This document shows, in pieces, positions 44,318 to 52,807 of a DNA stretch of 64,000 nucleotides. Position 1 is the first letter of the stretch, and each line of letters begins with the position of its first letter. Under the pieces are notes generated by a model, which saw nothing but the letters and a program-made list of their open reading frames with translations, made no database searches and was not told the DNA's origin. The DNA comes from an uncultured Erythrobacter sp. (lineage in GTDB: Bacteria > Pseudomonadota > Alphaproteobacteria > Sphingomonadales > Sphingomonadaceae). The stretch spans positions 1,136,733 to 1,200,732 of the forward strand of contig CANNCZ010000002.1 of the NCBI GenBank assembly GCA_947503275.1, written 5' to 3'. A program made the position numbers and the translations under genes.

Positions 44318-45420
44318 CAGTTCGTGATCGTCGCGGGCGTGCCCTGATAGTCGCCGCCGAAAAGGAGATACCCGTCCTTTCCATTCACGGTCAGATAGAC
44401 ATCGTCTACGATATGATAGTGATAGTGCGGTTCTTCGTTGAACTGGGTTGGACCAACATGTCCGCCCGACGCATCCAGATCTGTGGGAGGGGCGCCCGTG
44501 TTCCATTCGTGGCGACCATAGAGCAGGAAGCCATCGGCCAGAATTCCGATCAGATTGCTATCGCCATTTGTGATCGGCGTCGGCTCTGTATGGTAATGGT
44601 ATGTCTGCGGACCGGTATGTGCGCCGTAATTGTCGAAGCCGGACATGGGGCCCACGCCCAGATCCGTGGGCCCTTCTTGGTCGTTGAAAATCGGGGAGCC
44701 GGTAATCATGATCCCGATCGCACCAAGCGACGTCGCCGTGGTTGAGGATGCCCTTTGCGGATTGATCGGCACGGTCAGATTAAAGCGGATGGCGTAGTCA
44801 TCAATGAAACCCGGTGACATTCGGGACTCGGTGGTTTCGGAGCCGGGCGAGACATAGAGTCCGCTGTCGCCGTTGGGATCCCAATAAGGTGAAACATGGT
44901 CTGGCTTCCCCGTCGCTTCGAGCGTGACTGTCCCTGCAGCTTCGTTGTAAACGACCGTAACGTTGTTTCCGAATTGGCTAAAGGCGGCGGGAAGCCCCGA
45001 TGCGGCGCTGGCGTCCGGGCTGCCGGTGGCCACATTGGAAGCGTCGCTCGTTCCAGCGGAGTTCGTCGCTGTGACCGTGCAGTCGTATTGCATACCGTTT
45101 GCGAGCCCCGTGACGTTAATTGGGCTTGATACTGCAGAACTGGCGAAGGAGGAGGCACCGTCCGCACAGGTTGCTTCGTAACTTGTTATGGCAGCGCCAC
45201 CGTTTGAAGAAGGTGGATCGAAAGCAATCGTTAGAAAGGTGTTGCCGATCGCAATCGACGTAACTTTCGGGGCGTCTGGTACTACAATCGTCGTTGGTCC
45301 GCCCGAGGTGCTTCCGCCGGTCCCTGACGAGCTGTCGTCTCCACCGCACGAGGCGAGCGAGAGGGTCAATGCCGCCGTTCCGACAGCAAGTCCGGTTCTC
45401 ATCTTTCGTCGATCCCACAT
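44317..45420 (-). CDS. YHYH-domain lipoprotein with fibronectin type III domain
   Basis: 367 residues; ATG 45420 has GAGG nine bases upstream, and ATG 45402 is an alternative. The lipobox LASC is followed by a Ser/Gly linker, an FN3-like domain (APKVTSIAIGNTFLTIAFDP to DCTVTATNSAGTSDASNV) and a YHYH domain with TYHYHTEP, GILADGFLLYGRHEW and PHYHYHIVDDVYLTV. It heads the operon YHYH, MORN, SCO, kinase, regulator. It is a distant paralogue of the YHYH lipoprotein at 38.7 kb. Function unknown. Confidence 0.87.
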   Translation of the reverse strand: MWDRRKMRTGLAVGTAALTLSLASCGGDDSSSGTGGSTSGGPTTIVVPDAPKVTSIAIGNTFLTIAFDPPSSNGGAAITSYEATCADGASSFASSAVSSPINVTGLANGMQYDCTVTATNSAGTSDASNVATGSPDASAASGLPAAFSQFGNNVTVVYNEAAGTVTLEATGKPDHVSPYWDPNGDSGLYVSPGSETTESRMSPGFIDDYAIRFNLTVPINPQRASSTTATSLGAIGIMITGSPIFNDQEGPTDLGVGPMSGFDNYGAHTGPQTYHYHTEPTPITNGDSNLIGILADGFLLYGRHEWNTGAPPTDLDASGGHVGPTQFNEEPHYHYHIVDDVYLTVNGKDGYLLFGGDYQGTPATITN

Positions 45421-45887
45421 CGCCTGATCCCTCGTCGTTCGAACACGATCAGGTAATATGGCGAGAAATATGGAAGGAGTATGGAGGCACCTGCAACCGA
45501 TCTTGCATCGGGCGACTTTCTATTTCACATCACTCGCTATCAATTGTTGCAATTGCTCGGAGACTATTGAACTCGGCTGCCTACAGTATCGGCTGAGAGA
45601 TAGAATTTCTGCTTACGTATTCACCCAGCCCAAGACCGGACAGGCAGCGAACGACCCAATTGCGGACACTGGCTCAAAAGTGGTTTGCTTCCTTTGCAGA
45701 AGCTCTCTGACCGCCACCCCAACCTTTGGGAAATTTCCCCAATTCTTGAGATGCGGTGTCAATTCCCAATTGGGCGACCTTCCGAAAACCGCCAGAATTT
45801 CGCCATTTTTCAAGTTTGGCACGCCTGATGCAGAGTGTTTGGCATCAAGCGGAACACCCCGCCAGACACACAAAACGGAGACTCAAA
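45421..45887. other. Gene-free stretch with two palindromes and a repeat core
   Basis: No gene that I can support. It holds the exact repeat core ACGACCCAATTGCGGAC (45651-45667) and two perfect palindromes, GGGAAATTTCCC (45728-45739) and CCCAATTGGG (45765-45774), 26 bases apart. These could be operators or part of a mobile remnant. Confidence 0.55.
45651..45667 (+). repeat. Dispersed repeat core, copy 4
   Basis: ACGACCCAATTGCGGAC, used here as the reference core. It is the exact reverse complement of 35113-35129. Confidence 0.7.
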
Positions 45888-45995
45888 ATGACCAACACCG
45901 CCAACAACTTCGCCGCTGCCGCCTTCTCGATCATCATCTCGGCAGGCCTCTTCGCTTACGCCATCATCCCGGCCAGCCCGACACTTCTCGCCTAG
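45888..45995 (+). CDS. Short membrane peptide
   Basis: 35 residues from ATG 45888, with GGAG eight bases upstream. The sequence is one hydrophobic helix (FAAAAFSIIISAGLFAYAII) with a polar N-terminus and a short tail ASPTLLA. Similar short proteins are, to my recollection, common in Erythrobacteraceae, but no function is known. The good ribosome binding site is the main support. It could also be a signal peptide of a degraded gene. Confidence 0.5.
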   Translation: MTNTANNFAAAAFSIIISAGLFAYAIIPASPTLLA

Positions 45996-46016
45996 CCGAC
46001 ACGCAGCTAAATCAGT

Positions 46017-46664
46017 CTAAGGGCTGAGAGCGGCTGTTCTGCCAACGACCCATTTGCGGACGTTCGTAAACGTTAATTCTTGCTCTCGAAGCGGAAATTC
46101 GACTCGGCTGTGAGCGCCATAACCGTCGAGGGGCGCGGTTAGAATTCGAGCCGGATGTGGATGAAGCACGCCGTCGATCATTACGCCTTCTTGGTCGACA
46201 AGCTGGGAGAACGCCTTGTTTTCGTGCTTGATGATGGCTGGATCGAGATTTGGGGGATCGTTGCCCCCGTGTAGTTCCACTCTCTTCGGCTCGAGGCAAT
46301 CAAAGATGTATCTGCATCTTGCCAAGTGAAATTCGGACGTGACCACGGCGTAATTCTCACATCCGCGCGACGCTGTGAATGCGGCTATCATCCGCGCATC
46401 TTCCACGGTGTTTGAGCTCAGCAAATCTTCTGCGCCTTCGACTGAAAAAGAATAACCCAATCCTGCTAGATGGCGATGAACGAGCTCACGATGCGGAATT
46501 GCAGTAGTGTTGAAATGCTCCCCAAAGCCACCTGTGGCTATAATGCTTGACCGGGGCTTCCGTTCGTGGATTGCAATCGCGCACTCAATCCTTGCAAGCG
46601 AAATGTCGGACAACTTCCCTTCATCGGAATTTGGCGAACCGAGTACGAAGATAAATTCCGACAC
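46017..46664 (-). CDS. YdcF/DUF218 family protein with repeat-derived C-terminus
   Basis: 215 residues without signal peptide. The DUF218 fold is recognised from FIFVLGSPNSDEGKLS, SSIIATGGFGEH and the later SSNTVEDARMI and AVVTSEFHLARCRYIF. The family includes SanA/ElyC/YdcF proteins with roles in envelope or nucleotide chemistry. The last 12 residues (RKWVVGRTAALS) are read through the dispersed repeat core at 46045-46061, so the C-terminus may have been replaced by repeat insertion. Confidence 0.8.
   Translation of the reverse strand: MSEFIFVLGSPNSDEGKLSDISLARIECAIAIHERKPRSSIIATGGFGEHFNTTAIPHRELVHRHLAGLGYSFSVEGAEDLLSSNTVEDARMIAAFTASRGCENYAVVTSEFHLARCRYIFDCLEPKRVELHGGNDPPNLDPAIIKHENKAFSQLVDQEGVMIDGVLHPHPARILTAPLDGYGAHSRVEFPLREQELTFTNVRKWVVGRTAALSP
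46045..46061 (+). repeat. Dispersed repeat core, copy 5, inside ydcF-like gene
   Basis: ACGACCCATTTGCGGAC, one mismatch to the core. It is translated as part of the C-terminus of the minus-strand YdcF-like protein. Confidence 0.65.
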
Positions 46665-46784
46665 GTGCGAGGCTCGTTCCAGTAGCTTTGATTGCGGCAG
46701 CTATTGCAGCAAATAGCTCAAAGGGCGACAGTCACAATACGCCCCCAAATTTAAGACATCGCGCAGCGGCTTGAACTGGGCAGA

Positions 46785-46853
46785 ACACGGACTGTCTGGT
46801 TTCGCCGTCAAAATGCAGAAAGCTGTCGTTCGGCTCACGCCCCAATTGCGGAC
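46785..46853 (+). repeat. Dispersed repeat, copy 6
   Basis: CGGACTGTCTGGTTTCG (46788-46804) is nearly identical to 48094-48110, and ACGCCCCAATTGCGGAC (46837-46853) is a one-mismatch core. It ends one base before the stop codon of the MBL gene. Confidence 0.65.
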
Positions 46854-46854
46854 G

Positions 46855-47952
46855 TTAAAACAGTCTGACTTGTTCAATACCGTCGCCTTCTGCAGTCATC
46901 GTGAAAAGCATACCGTCCTCGCCCACAATGATCGGCCCACTGAAACGCTCTTCGGCATCACCCAAGAAGGCTGGGTAGAGGTAGGATAAAGGCAATGGCG
47001 GAACTAGGTGAGACAGCACCAACATCTGCGTTCCTGTGATTTCTGCGCTCTCCGCAGCGTCTTCTGGAGTGGCGTGATAATCGACAATGTCGAACATGAT
47101 CTTCGCGGTATTATTTTGACCGCGCTGTTTCATAGCCTCTTCCATTTCCCCGACAAGCGCAGGCTGAAGTGCTTCATGCACAAGCAGATCAACTCCCTTG
47201 CAAACGCGTTCGAGATTAGAAGACTTCGCCGTGTCACCGCTAATGCAAGCTGATCGCCCCTTATAGTCGAAGCGATAGCCAACGGCAGGAGCAACAGGGT
47301 CGTGATCGACCGCAAATGCTGTGATCGTAAGACCGTTCCGACTTAGAACTACCGTGTCCTTTTTGTTCAACTCAAAGGGCCGGGCTTCTGCTCCGCCGCC
47401 ACTTGTTGGAGCGATGGTTTCCCCGTGATGGGCCGTACGATAGGTGTCGTCTATGGCATAGGCTGCATTAAACCCATCGACTAAAACGGCAACGCCGACC
47501 GGACCATAGACGGGCAGCGGAGAGGTGTTCGCGCCTCGAACCCAGTGATTGAGCATCAGGGGCCCCAAACCGTCGACGTGGTCAGAGTGAAAATGGGTCA
47601 GCAACAACCCGCTCGCTCCAGAAGCGTTCACGCCCATCAGTGAAATATTGCGCGCGCCCCCTTCGCCGATGTCGACGACGTAAATCTGATCGCCTGCGAT
47701 CACGATATTGCATGGGCCAGCGCGATCAGGATTTGGCATCGGAGACCCTGTCCCGCATAGTCCGACATGGAGTCCGTCTTGAAGGCTCGCAATCGGGTCA
47801 TTGTCGAGATTTTGATCCACCGCACGCTTAAAGAGGGCCGTCCCGATTTCGGCTTGAAAAACGACAAGTGACGCCACTATCAGCACGGCTAACCCGACGA
47901 GCGCAATCGCAGCTTTTTTTAGCACTGGTTTCCCCCAAATTGACCCAAGCAT
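46855..47952 (-). CDS. MBL-fold hydrolase with N-terminal membrane anchor
   Basis: 365 residues from ATG 47952. One hydrophobic helix (AAIALVGLAVLIVASLVVFQ) acts as a signal anchor. The metallo-beta-lactamase domain has GTGSPMPNPDRAGP, the HxHxDH motif THFHSDHVDG, ACISGDTAKS and VLSHLVPP, which resemble RNase Z-like/arylsulfatase-type hydrolases. Substrate unknown. The orientation is minus, divergent from nothing close; repeats flank both ends. Confidence 0.82.
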   Translation of the reverse strand: MLGSIWGKPVLKKAAIALVGLAVLIVASLVVFQAEIGTALFKRAVDQNLDNDPIASLQDGLHVGLCGTGSPMPNPDRAGPCNIVIAGDQIYVVDIGEGGARNISLMGVNASGASGLLLTHFHSDHVDGLGPLMLNHWVRGANTSPLPVYGPVGVAVLVDGFNAAYAIDDTYRTAHHGETIAPTSGGGAEARPFELNKKDTVVLSRNGLTITAFAVDHDPVAPAVGYRFDYKGRSACISGDTAKSSNLERVCKGVDLLVHEALQPALVGEMEEAMKQRGQNNTAKIMFDIVDYHATPEDAAESAEITGTQMLVLSHLVPPLPLSYLYPAFLGDAEERFSGPIIVGEDGMLFTMTAEGDGIEQVRLF

Positions 47953-48037
47953 GCGTACGCATTGATTTCTGCTCACAAGCCAAAACCCGTGACATCATTC
48001 CGCAGTGAGCGCAAATAGCAGGGCAGCATTTGCTACC

Positions 48038-48110
48038 GTCCGCTTCCACCCCCACAATCTGTCATGAGACCGTGGCTTGAAATGGGCCGATTGCGGACTG
48101 CCTGGTCTCG
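48038..48110. repeat. Dispersed repeat, copy 7, both cores
   Basis: GTCCGCTTCCACCCCC (48038-48053) is the exact reverse complement of 30463-30478, and ATGGGCCGATTGCGGAC (48082-48098) is a degenerate 17-nt core. Both cores in about 60 bases suggest the full unit. Confidence 0.65.
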
Positions 48111-48161
48111 GATAGGCCCCCTAGAAAAGCGGTCAATCAGCTCCAGTCTGAAACCAGCCTA

Positions 48162-49181
48162 TCAACGTGCAACTTCGACGAGATGCGCTTTCCCTTCGCC
48201 AGGACTGACCCGGAAGGAGGTTCCTGTGAACAGCTCGATCAGATCGATAGCGGTGCGTGTGTGCTGGCTGATCTTGACCGTGGTGAACGCCCCACCCCGC
48301 GCCAGAGCAAAGGGCAGCAGCAGCTGATCCTGTAAGTAAGGCCCTGCAAATGCGCCGCTCGCCAGATAACCAGCCATCCGTTTCGCCGTGGTCTTGCCGA
48401 TCTTTTCGGCAGGCACGCCGATCTTACCAAAGCCGGACATAACCTCGGTCACATGCTCGAATTCTGCCGCGATCAACAGCGCGTTGCCCGGCCCTTCATC
48501 AGCAGAAAGCTGGCGCGGGACAAAGGATTCTTGGGGCCAGTCGGACAATATCTTTTGCATAGCTGACAGTTCACGGTCGGCAATGTCATGGGGCACGCCC
48601 GCAACCACAGCTTCAGCTTTTTGCGAAACCGGTTTGCCGCGATCCACGCATTCGATGGGCCGCAGCGGAGCGGGGTCAAACTCGACCACGATCCGCCCGC
48701 CGCCACGTGGGTAAAACCCGTGCCGCTCAAGCGTCGCAGTGATACTCGGTCCCATCTTGGCAATAACTGCAAGGAGCGTTTGCGCGATGAATTCAAACGG
48801 AGGCGCAGCCATGGCATGCGTCCCGCCTTCGATCACTACGCGCGAAGGCTTATCCGCCAGCATTAAAGGCACGAGAATTGTCTGAAGCACCAAACACGTG
48901 CTGCCTGCAGTGCCCACGGCAAAATGGTATTCGCCTGGCGTGACCGAACCAGGCCGGAAGGTCAGATGATCCGACCCCACGGCCAGCCCGTTAACCTCCG
49001 CGCCGCCAATCGCAGCCGCCGCTTCAAGCGCGGTCACGTGCTGACGCATCATGCCCGGCTTGGTTCGCCCGCCACGAATGTTCTCAATAGTGAATGGCTC
49101 GCCGGTAATCAGCGAGAGAGCGGCTGAGTACCTGAGTACCTGACCTCCGCCTTCACCTTCCGAGCCGTCGATAGTAATCAT
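48162..49181 (-). CDS. rtcA: RNA 3'-terminal phosphate cyclase
   Basis: 339 residues. The opening ITIDGSEGEGGGQVLRYSAA is the RtcA signature, with RGGRTKPGMMRQH and GTAGSTCLVLQTIL following; the C-terminal HTRTAIDLIELFTGTSF contains the conserved His that becomes adenylylated. The enzyme converts RNA 3'-phosphates to 2',3'-cyclic phosphates for RtcB ligation. It is 39 bases downstream of rtcB on the same strand. Confidence 0.96.
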   Translation of the reverse strand: MITIDGSEGEGGGQVLRYSAALSLITGEPFTIENIRGGRTKPGMMRQHVTALEAAAAIGGAEVNGLAVGSDHLTFRPGSVTPGEYHFAVGTAGSTCLVLQTILVPLMLADKPSRVVIEGGTHAMAAPPFEFIAQTLLAVIAKMGPSITATLERHGFYPRGGGRIVVEFDPAPLRPIECVDRGKPVSQKAEAVVAGVPHDIADRELSAMQKILSDWPQESFVPRQLSADEGPGNALLIAAEFEHVTEVMSGFGKIGVPAEKIGKTTAKRMAGYLASGAFAGPYLQDQLLLPFALARGGAFTTVKISQHTRTAIDLIELFTGTSFRVSPGEGKAHLVEVAR

Positions 49182-49220
49182 TTGTCTTCTCTAATGGATT
49201 GGGCGGCGACGTGAAGAGCG

Positions 49221-50441
49221 CTAGCCCTTCACGCACACCACCTGCTTCAGCGTATGGACGATTTCGACAAGGTCCGCCTGCGCGGCCATGACCTTTTCGA
49301 TCGGCTTATAGGCCTTGGGCGTTTCATCGATCACGCCTTCGTCCTTCCGGCATTCGACTCCGGCGGTGTCGGCGATATGCTCATCGAGCGTGACCAGCTT
49401 TTTCGCTTGGGTCCTGCTCATCACCCGGCCTGCGCCGTGCGAGCAGCTGTCAAAACTGTCCGCGTTGCCAATGCCGCGCACGATGAAGCTTTTTGCGCCC
49501 ATCGAGCCCGGGATGATGCCCAGCGCGCCTTTCGCTGCCCTCACTGCGCCCTTCCGGGTAACCAGCACGTTTTCGCCAAAGTGGTTTTCCCGCGTCACAT
49601 AGTTGTGATGGCAGTTCACCGCTTCGCATTCGGCCTCGAACGGCTTGGCGATCTGTGAACGCAACGCATCAAGCGTGTGCATCATCATCACCCGCCGGTT
49701 CAGCGCGGCAAAGTCCTGCGCCCATTCGACAGCTTCGATATAATCATCGAAATGTTGCGTCCCTTCCGGGAAATAGGCGAGGTCTTCATCGGGCAGGTTT
49801 ATGTGCCATTGCCGCATGTCCTTTTTTGCGAGTTCGATGAAGAACCGGCCAATTGCGTTGCCCACGCCGCGCGACCCCGAGTGGAGCATAACCCACACCC
49901 GCTGCTCGGTATCGAGGCACAATTCGATGAAGTGGTTGCCCGTGCCCAGCGTGCCCAGGTGAAGAACGTTGTTGGTGTTCTTTAGCCGCGGATAGCGTTC
50001 GCACAGCGCATCAAACCGCGCTTTCAGACCGGCCCATGCGTCTATAACCGACGCTGGCGGGTCGCCCCAAGAGCCCTTGTCCCTACGCCGACCGGCAGAC
50101 CGACCATGCGGCACGGCTGCTTCGATCGCTGACCGGATACCGGCAAGGTTGTCCGGCAGATCGCTCGCCATAAGCGAGGTCCGCGCGGCCATCATGCCGC
50201 ATCCGATATCGACGCCAACAGCCGCCGGAATCACTGCGCCTTTTGTCGGGATAACTGAGCCAACGGTCGCGCCAATACCAACGTGAACGTCTGGCATCGC
50301 AGCCACATGCTTGAAGATGAAAGGCATCTTGGCCGCTTTGGCCATTTGCTCTTTTGCTTTCTCGTCCACGGGAACACCGCGCGTCCAAGACTTGATCGGA
50401 GCGCCTCCTTCAACCGGGGTGAATTCGTAAGTTTGTTCCAT
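49221..50441 (-). CDS. rtcB: RNA-splicing ligase RtcB
   Basis: 406 residues from ATG 50441, with AAGGA nine bases upstream; ATG 50462 is in frame but lacks a site. Characteristic segments are MPDVHVGIGATVGSVIPTKG-type start, GVDIGCGMMAARTS with the metal-binding Cys, HSGSRGVGN and the guanylylation-site region CSHGAGRVMSRTQAKK. It joins 2',3'-cyclic-phosphate and 5'-OH RNA ends using GTP and Mn2+. First gene of rtcBA behind a sigma-54 promoter. Confidence 0.97.
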   Translation of the reverse strand: MEQTYEFTPVEGGAPIKSWTRGVPVDEKAKEQMAKAAKMPFIFKHVAAMPDVHVGIGATVGSVIPTKGAVIPAAVGVDIGCGMMAARTSLMASDLPDNLAGIRSAIEAAVPHGRSAGRRRDKGSWGDPPASVIDAWAGLKARFDALCERYPRLKNTNNVLHLGTLGTGNHFIELCLDTEQRVWVMLHSGSRGVGNAIGRFFIELAKKDMRQWHINLPDEDLAYFPEGTQHFDDYIEAVEWAQDFAALNRRVMMMHTLDALRSQIAKPFEAECEAVNCHHNYVTRENHFGENVLVTRKGAVRAAKGALGIIPGSMGAKSFIVRGIGNADSFDSCSHGAGRVMSRTQAKKLVTLDEHIADTAGVECRKDEGVIDETPKAYKPIEKVMAAQADLVEIVHTLKQVVCVKG

Positions 50442-50490
50442 AGTCCATATTCCTTTGATCAAGCGGGGTTCCCTTATCGGGAGGGCCTTT

Positions 50491-50518
50491 GGGATGGCTG
50501 GCCCATTCCAGCCATCCC
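50491..50518 (-). promoter_or_regulatory. Strong hairpin in the rtcBA leader
   Basis: A perfect 11-bp stem (50491-50501 with 50508-50518) and 6-base loop lie within the predicted 115-base 5' leader of rtcBA. There is no T run, so it is not an intrinsic terminator; an RNA element or processing site is more likely. Confidence 0.7.
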
Positions 50519-50566
50519 GGTTCCGCCGCTTGGTCGGGAGTTCGACTTGCCCGACGCATATGAGAT

Positions 50567-50582
50567 AGCAGGAGGTATGCCA
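50567..50582 (-). promoter_or_regulatory. Sigma-54 promoter of rtcBA
   Basis: On the minus strand TGGCATACCTCCTGCT matches the -24/-12 consensus TGGCAC-N5-TTGC with exact spacing (GG and GC ten bases apart). It lies 126 bases upstream of the rtcB start, and the divergent gene encodes the sigma-54 activator RtcR. Confidence 0.85.
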
Positions 50583-50723
50583 AACCTAGTGAACTGGACT
50601 TCATAGAGTTCTAATACATTGTTTTGTAATGGTATTATCGGAACCTGTCGAATGGTACTTGAGTCTGCTACGGCTAAAAACGCTCCTATTGTATAATTTG
50701 TTATATGATTTTATAATCGTTCT

Positions 50724-52325
50724 ATGAAGCCACTCACCGTTATCGGATTCCTTGGATCGACTCTCGACGCTGCTAACTGGGGCCCAGAGCGCTGGAATAA
50801 ATGGCGGCCAACGATCAGCATCTGCATGCAGGAAGACCTGCGTGTCGATCGTTTTGTGTTGATCCACGGGAAGTCTCATCAACGCCTTGCCGACAAGGTC
50901 ATCGGGGACATTGAGGACATATCGCCAGAGACAGAAGTCGATGAGCGAGTGCTCGGGTTTGACGATCCTTGGGACTTTGAGGAAGTCTATTCGAAATTAC
51001 TCGATTTTGCTCGGAGCTACCCCTTTGATCCCGAGAACAATAGCTACCTGATCCACATCACCACTGGCACGCACGTTGTGCAGATCTGCATGTTCCTATT
51101 GACTGAAGCACGGTTTCTGCCCGGCAAGCTTCTCCAGACGCAGCCACGGCGCGGCGCGCCACAGCCAATCGGCACATGGGCAGCCATCGATCTTGATCTC
51201 TCGCGCTACGATTCTATCGCGACACGTTTTGCGGAAACCTCAGCCGAAAGCGCCAGCTTCCTCAAAAGCGGAATTGAAACCCGCAATGTCGCATTCAACC
51301 GGATTATCGACGAGATTGAGCAGGTCGCCATGCGCAGCCGCGCACCAATTCTACTGATGGGTCCAACCGGAGCAGGAAAGAGCCAACTCGCCCGCAAGAT
51401 CTACGAGTTGAAGAAACTGCGCCACCAAGTGAAGGGCTCTTTTGTCGAGGTAAACTGCGCCACGCTGAAAGGTGATAGTGCGATGTCAGCTCTTTTCGGA
51501 CACAAGAAGGGCGCGTTTACGGGTGCGGCAAGCGAGCGCGCTGGCTTGCTCAAGAGCGCTGATACTGGCGTCTTGTTTCTCGATGAAATTGGTGAACTGG
51601 GACTCGACGAGCAAGCCATGATCCTACGGGCTATCGAAGAAGGACGGTTCCTGCCCGTTGGCGCGGATCGCGAGACGACCAGCGACTTTCAGCTCATAGC
51701 CGGAACGAACCGCAACCTTGTCGCCGAAGTGGCGGAAGGGCGCTTTCGTGACGACCTGTTTGCGCGTCTCAATCTTTGGACCTTTGCGCTCCCCGGTCTC
51801 GCCGAGCGGCGTGAAGACATTGCCCCTAACCTCGAATACGAGCTGGAGCGCTATGCCGAGCGCGAGGGGGATAGGGTTACCTTCAATGCCGAGGCGCGCG
51901 CGGCCTATCTCAAATTTGCAGAAGGGCCCGATGCCAATTGGGCTGGCAACTTCCGTGATCTGGCTGCAAGCGTTACTCGCATGGCCACACTGAGTCCAAG
52001 CGGAAGAATTGATCGCAAAGCTGTCAATTTTGAGCTGGCCAGATTGCAGTCCCTTTGGGCAGGCGAAACAAGCATAGGGCAGAAATTCGTCGACCTGTCT
52101 CAGTTATTGGAAAGCAAAGCACTCAATCAGCTCGATCCGTTCGACCAAGTACAGCTCGAGTTCGTCATCGAGACCTGTCGCAAATCACGCAGCCTTTCAG
52201 AAGCAGGACGCTCGCTCTTTGCATGCTCGCGAGCGATGAAGAAATCCACGAATGACGCGGATCGCTTGCGAAAGTACCTCGCGAAGTTCGACCTCATTTG
52301 GGATCAAGTAACCGACGAGGATTGA
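50724..52325 (+). CDS. rtcR: Sigma-54-dependent activator RtcR
   Basis: 533 residues. The N-terminal CARF-type domain (about 1-180, beginning VIGFLGSTLDAANWGPERW) binds a nucleotide-type signal. The AAA+ domain has Walker A GPTGAGKS, the sigma-54 contact loop GAFTGA and Walker B LFLDEIGEL. A short C-terminal helix-turn-helix region follows. It activates rtcBA in response to RNA damage. It is divergent from rtcBA across a 282-base region that should also hold its upstream activating sequence; none is assigned. Confidence 0.96.
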   Translation: MKPLTVIGFLGSTLDAANWGPERWNKWRPTISICMQEDLRVDRFVLIHGKSHQRLADKVIGDIEDISPETEVDERVLGFDDPWDFEEVYSKLLDFARSYPFDPENNSYLIHITTGTHVVQICMFLLTEARFLPGKLLQTQPRRGAPQPIGTWAAIDLDLSRYDSIATRFAETSAESASFLKSGIETRNVAFNRIIDEIEQVAMRSRAPILLMGPTGAGKSQLARKIYELKKLRHQVKGSFVEVNCATLKGDSAMSALFGHKKGAFTGAASERAGLLKSADTGVLFLDEIGELGLDEQAMILRAIEEGRFLPVGADRETTSDFQLIAGTNRNLVAEVAEGRFRDDLFARLNLWTFALPGLAERREDIAPNLEYELERYAEREGDRVTFNAEARAAYLKFAEGPDANWAGNFRDLAASVTRMATLSPSGRIDRKAVNFELARLQSLWAGETSIGQKFVDLSQLLESKALNQLDPFDQVQLEFVIETCRKSRSLSEAGRSLFACSRAMKKSTNDADRLRKYLAKFDLIWDQVTDED

Positions 52326-52807
52326 CGTCAGCTTTCACCCCCAATAGACTGACATCGGGACAGCATGGGTAGGTCAGCAAAAGCGGACGCTCTCCAGAGA
52401 CTAATTGCCACCTGACTACCTACACCGCCAACCACCCCCAGCACTGGTCTCTGGTTTCAAGCGCCTGTGCAACCTCCTCAAAGCAGGTGGTCTTGTGTAG
52501 ATATCCGTAACGGAAGCATCATTCTGGCGCGCTTTTGAGCCGTTTCAACAGCCATCCACGTTGGCCGTCTCTTTGCGTGCGAGCTTCGGTCCGGTTTCCC
52601 TGTTCTTGGTCGGAACAGCGTATATGCTCGGCCATAACAGCGACTTTCATTGCCCAGACCAGGGTGCTTTTTTGCAAGACAAGGGAGGCGAGCGTCGCCA
52701 AATCCAAGTTCCCGGCGGCTGCTTTGACCAAGCAAGTGGTATTTCGGTTCTCTAATGTATCTCAAGGATGCCACCGCCAGAACTTGATCCCGCATTAGCC
52801 TATTGAG
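52326..52807. other. Gene-free 480-base stretch after rtcR
   Basis: No gene that I can support. AAAAGCGGAC (52380-52389) resembles one end of the dispersed repeat. Two open minus-strand frames overlap each other and look non-coding; a degraded gene cannot be excluded. Confidence 0.45.

Noticed and set aside
45458..46027. 189-residue plus-strand open frame
   Set aside because: It spans the repeat and palindromes, has no family similarity and no ribosome binding site.
52478..52795. Two overlapping minus-strand open frames after rtcR
   Set aside because: They overlap each other, lack start signals and recognised domains; a degraded gene remains possible.
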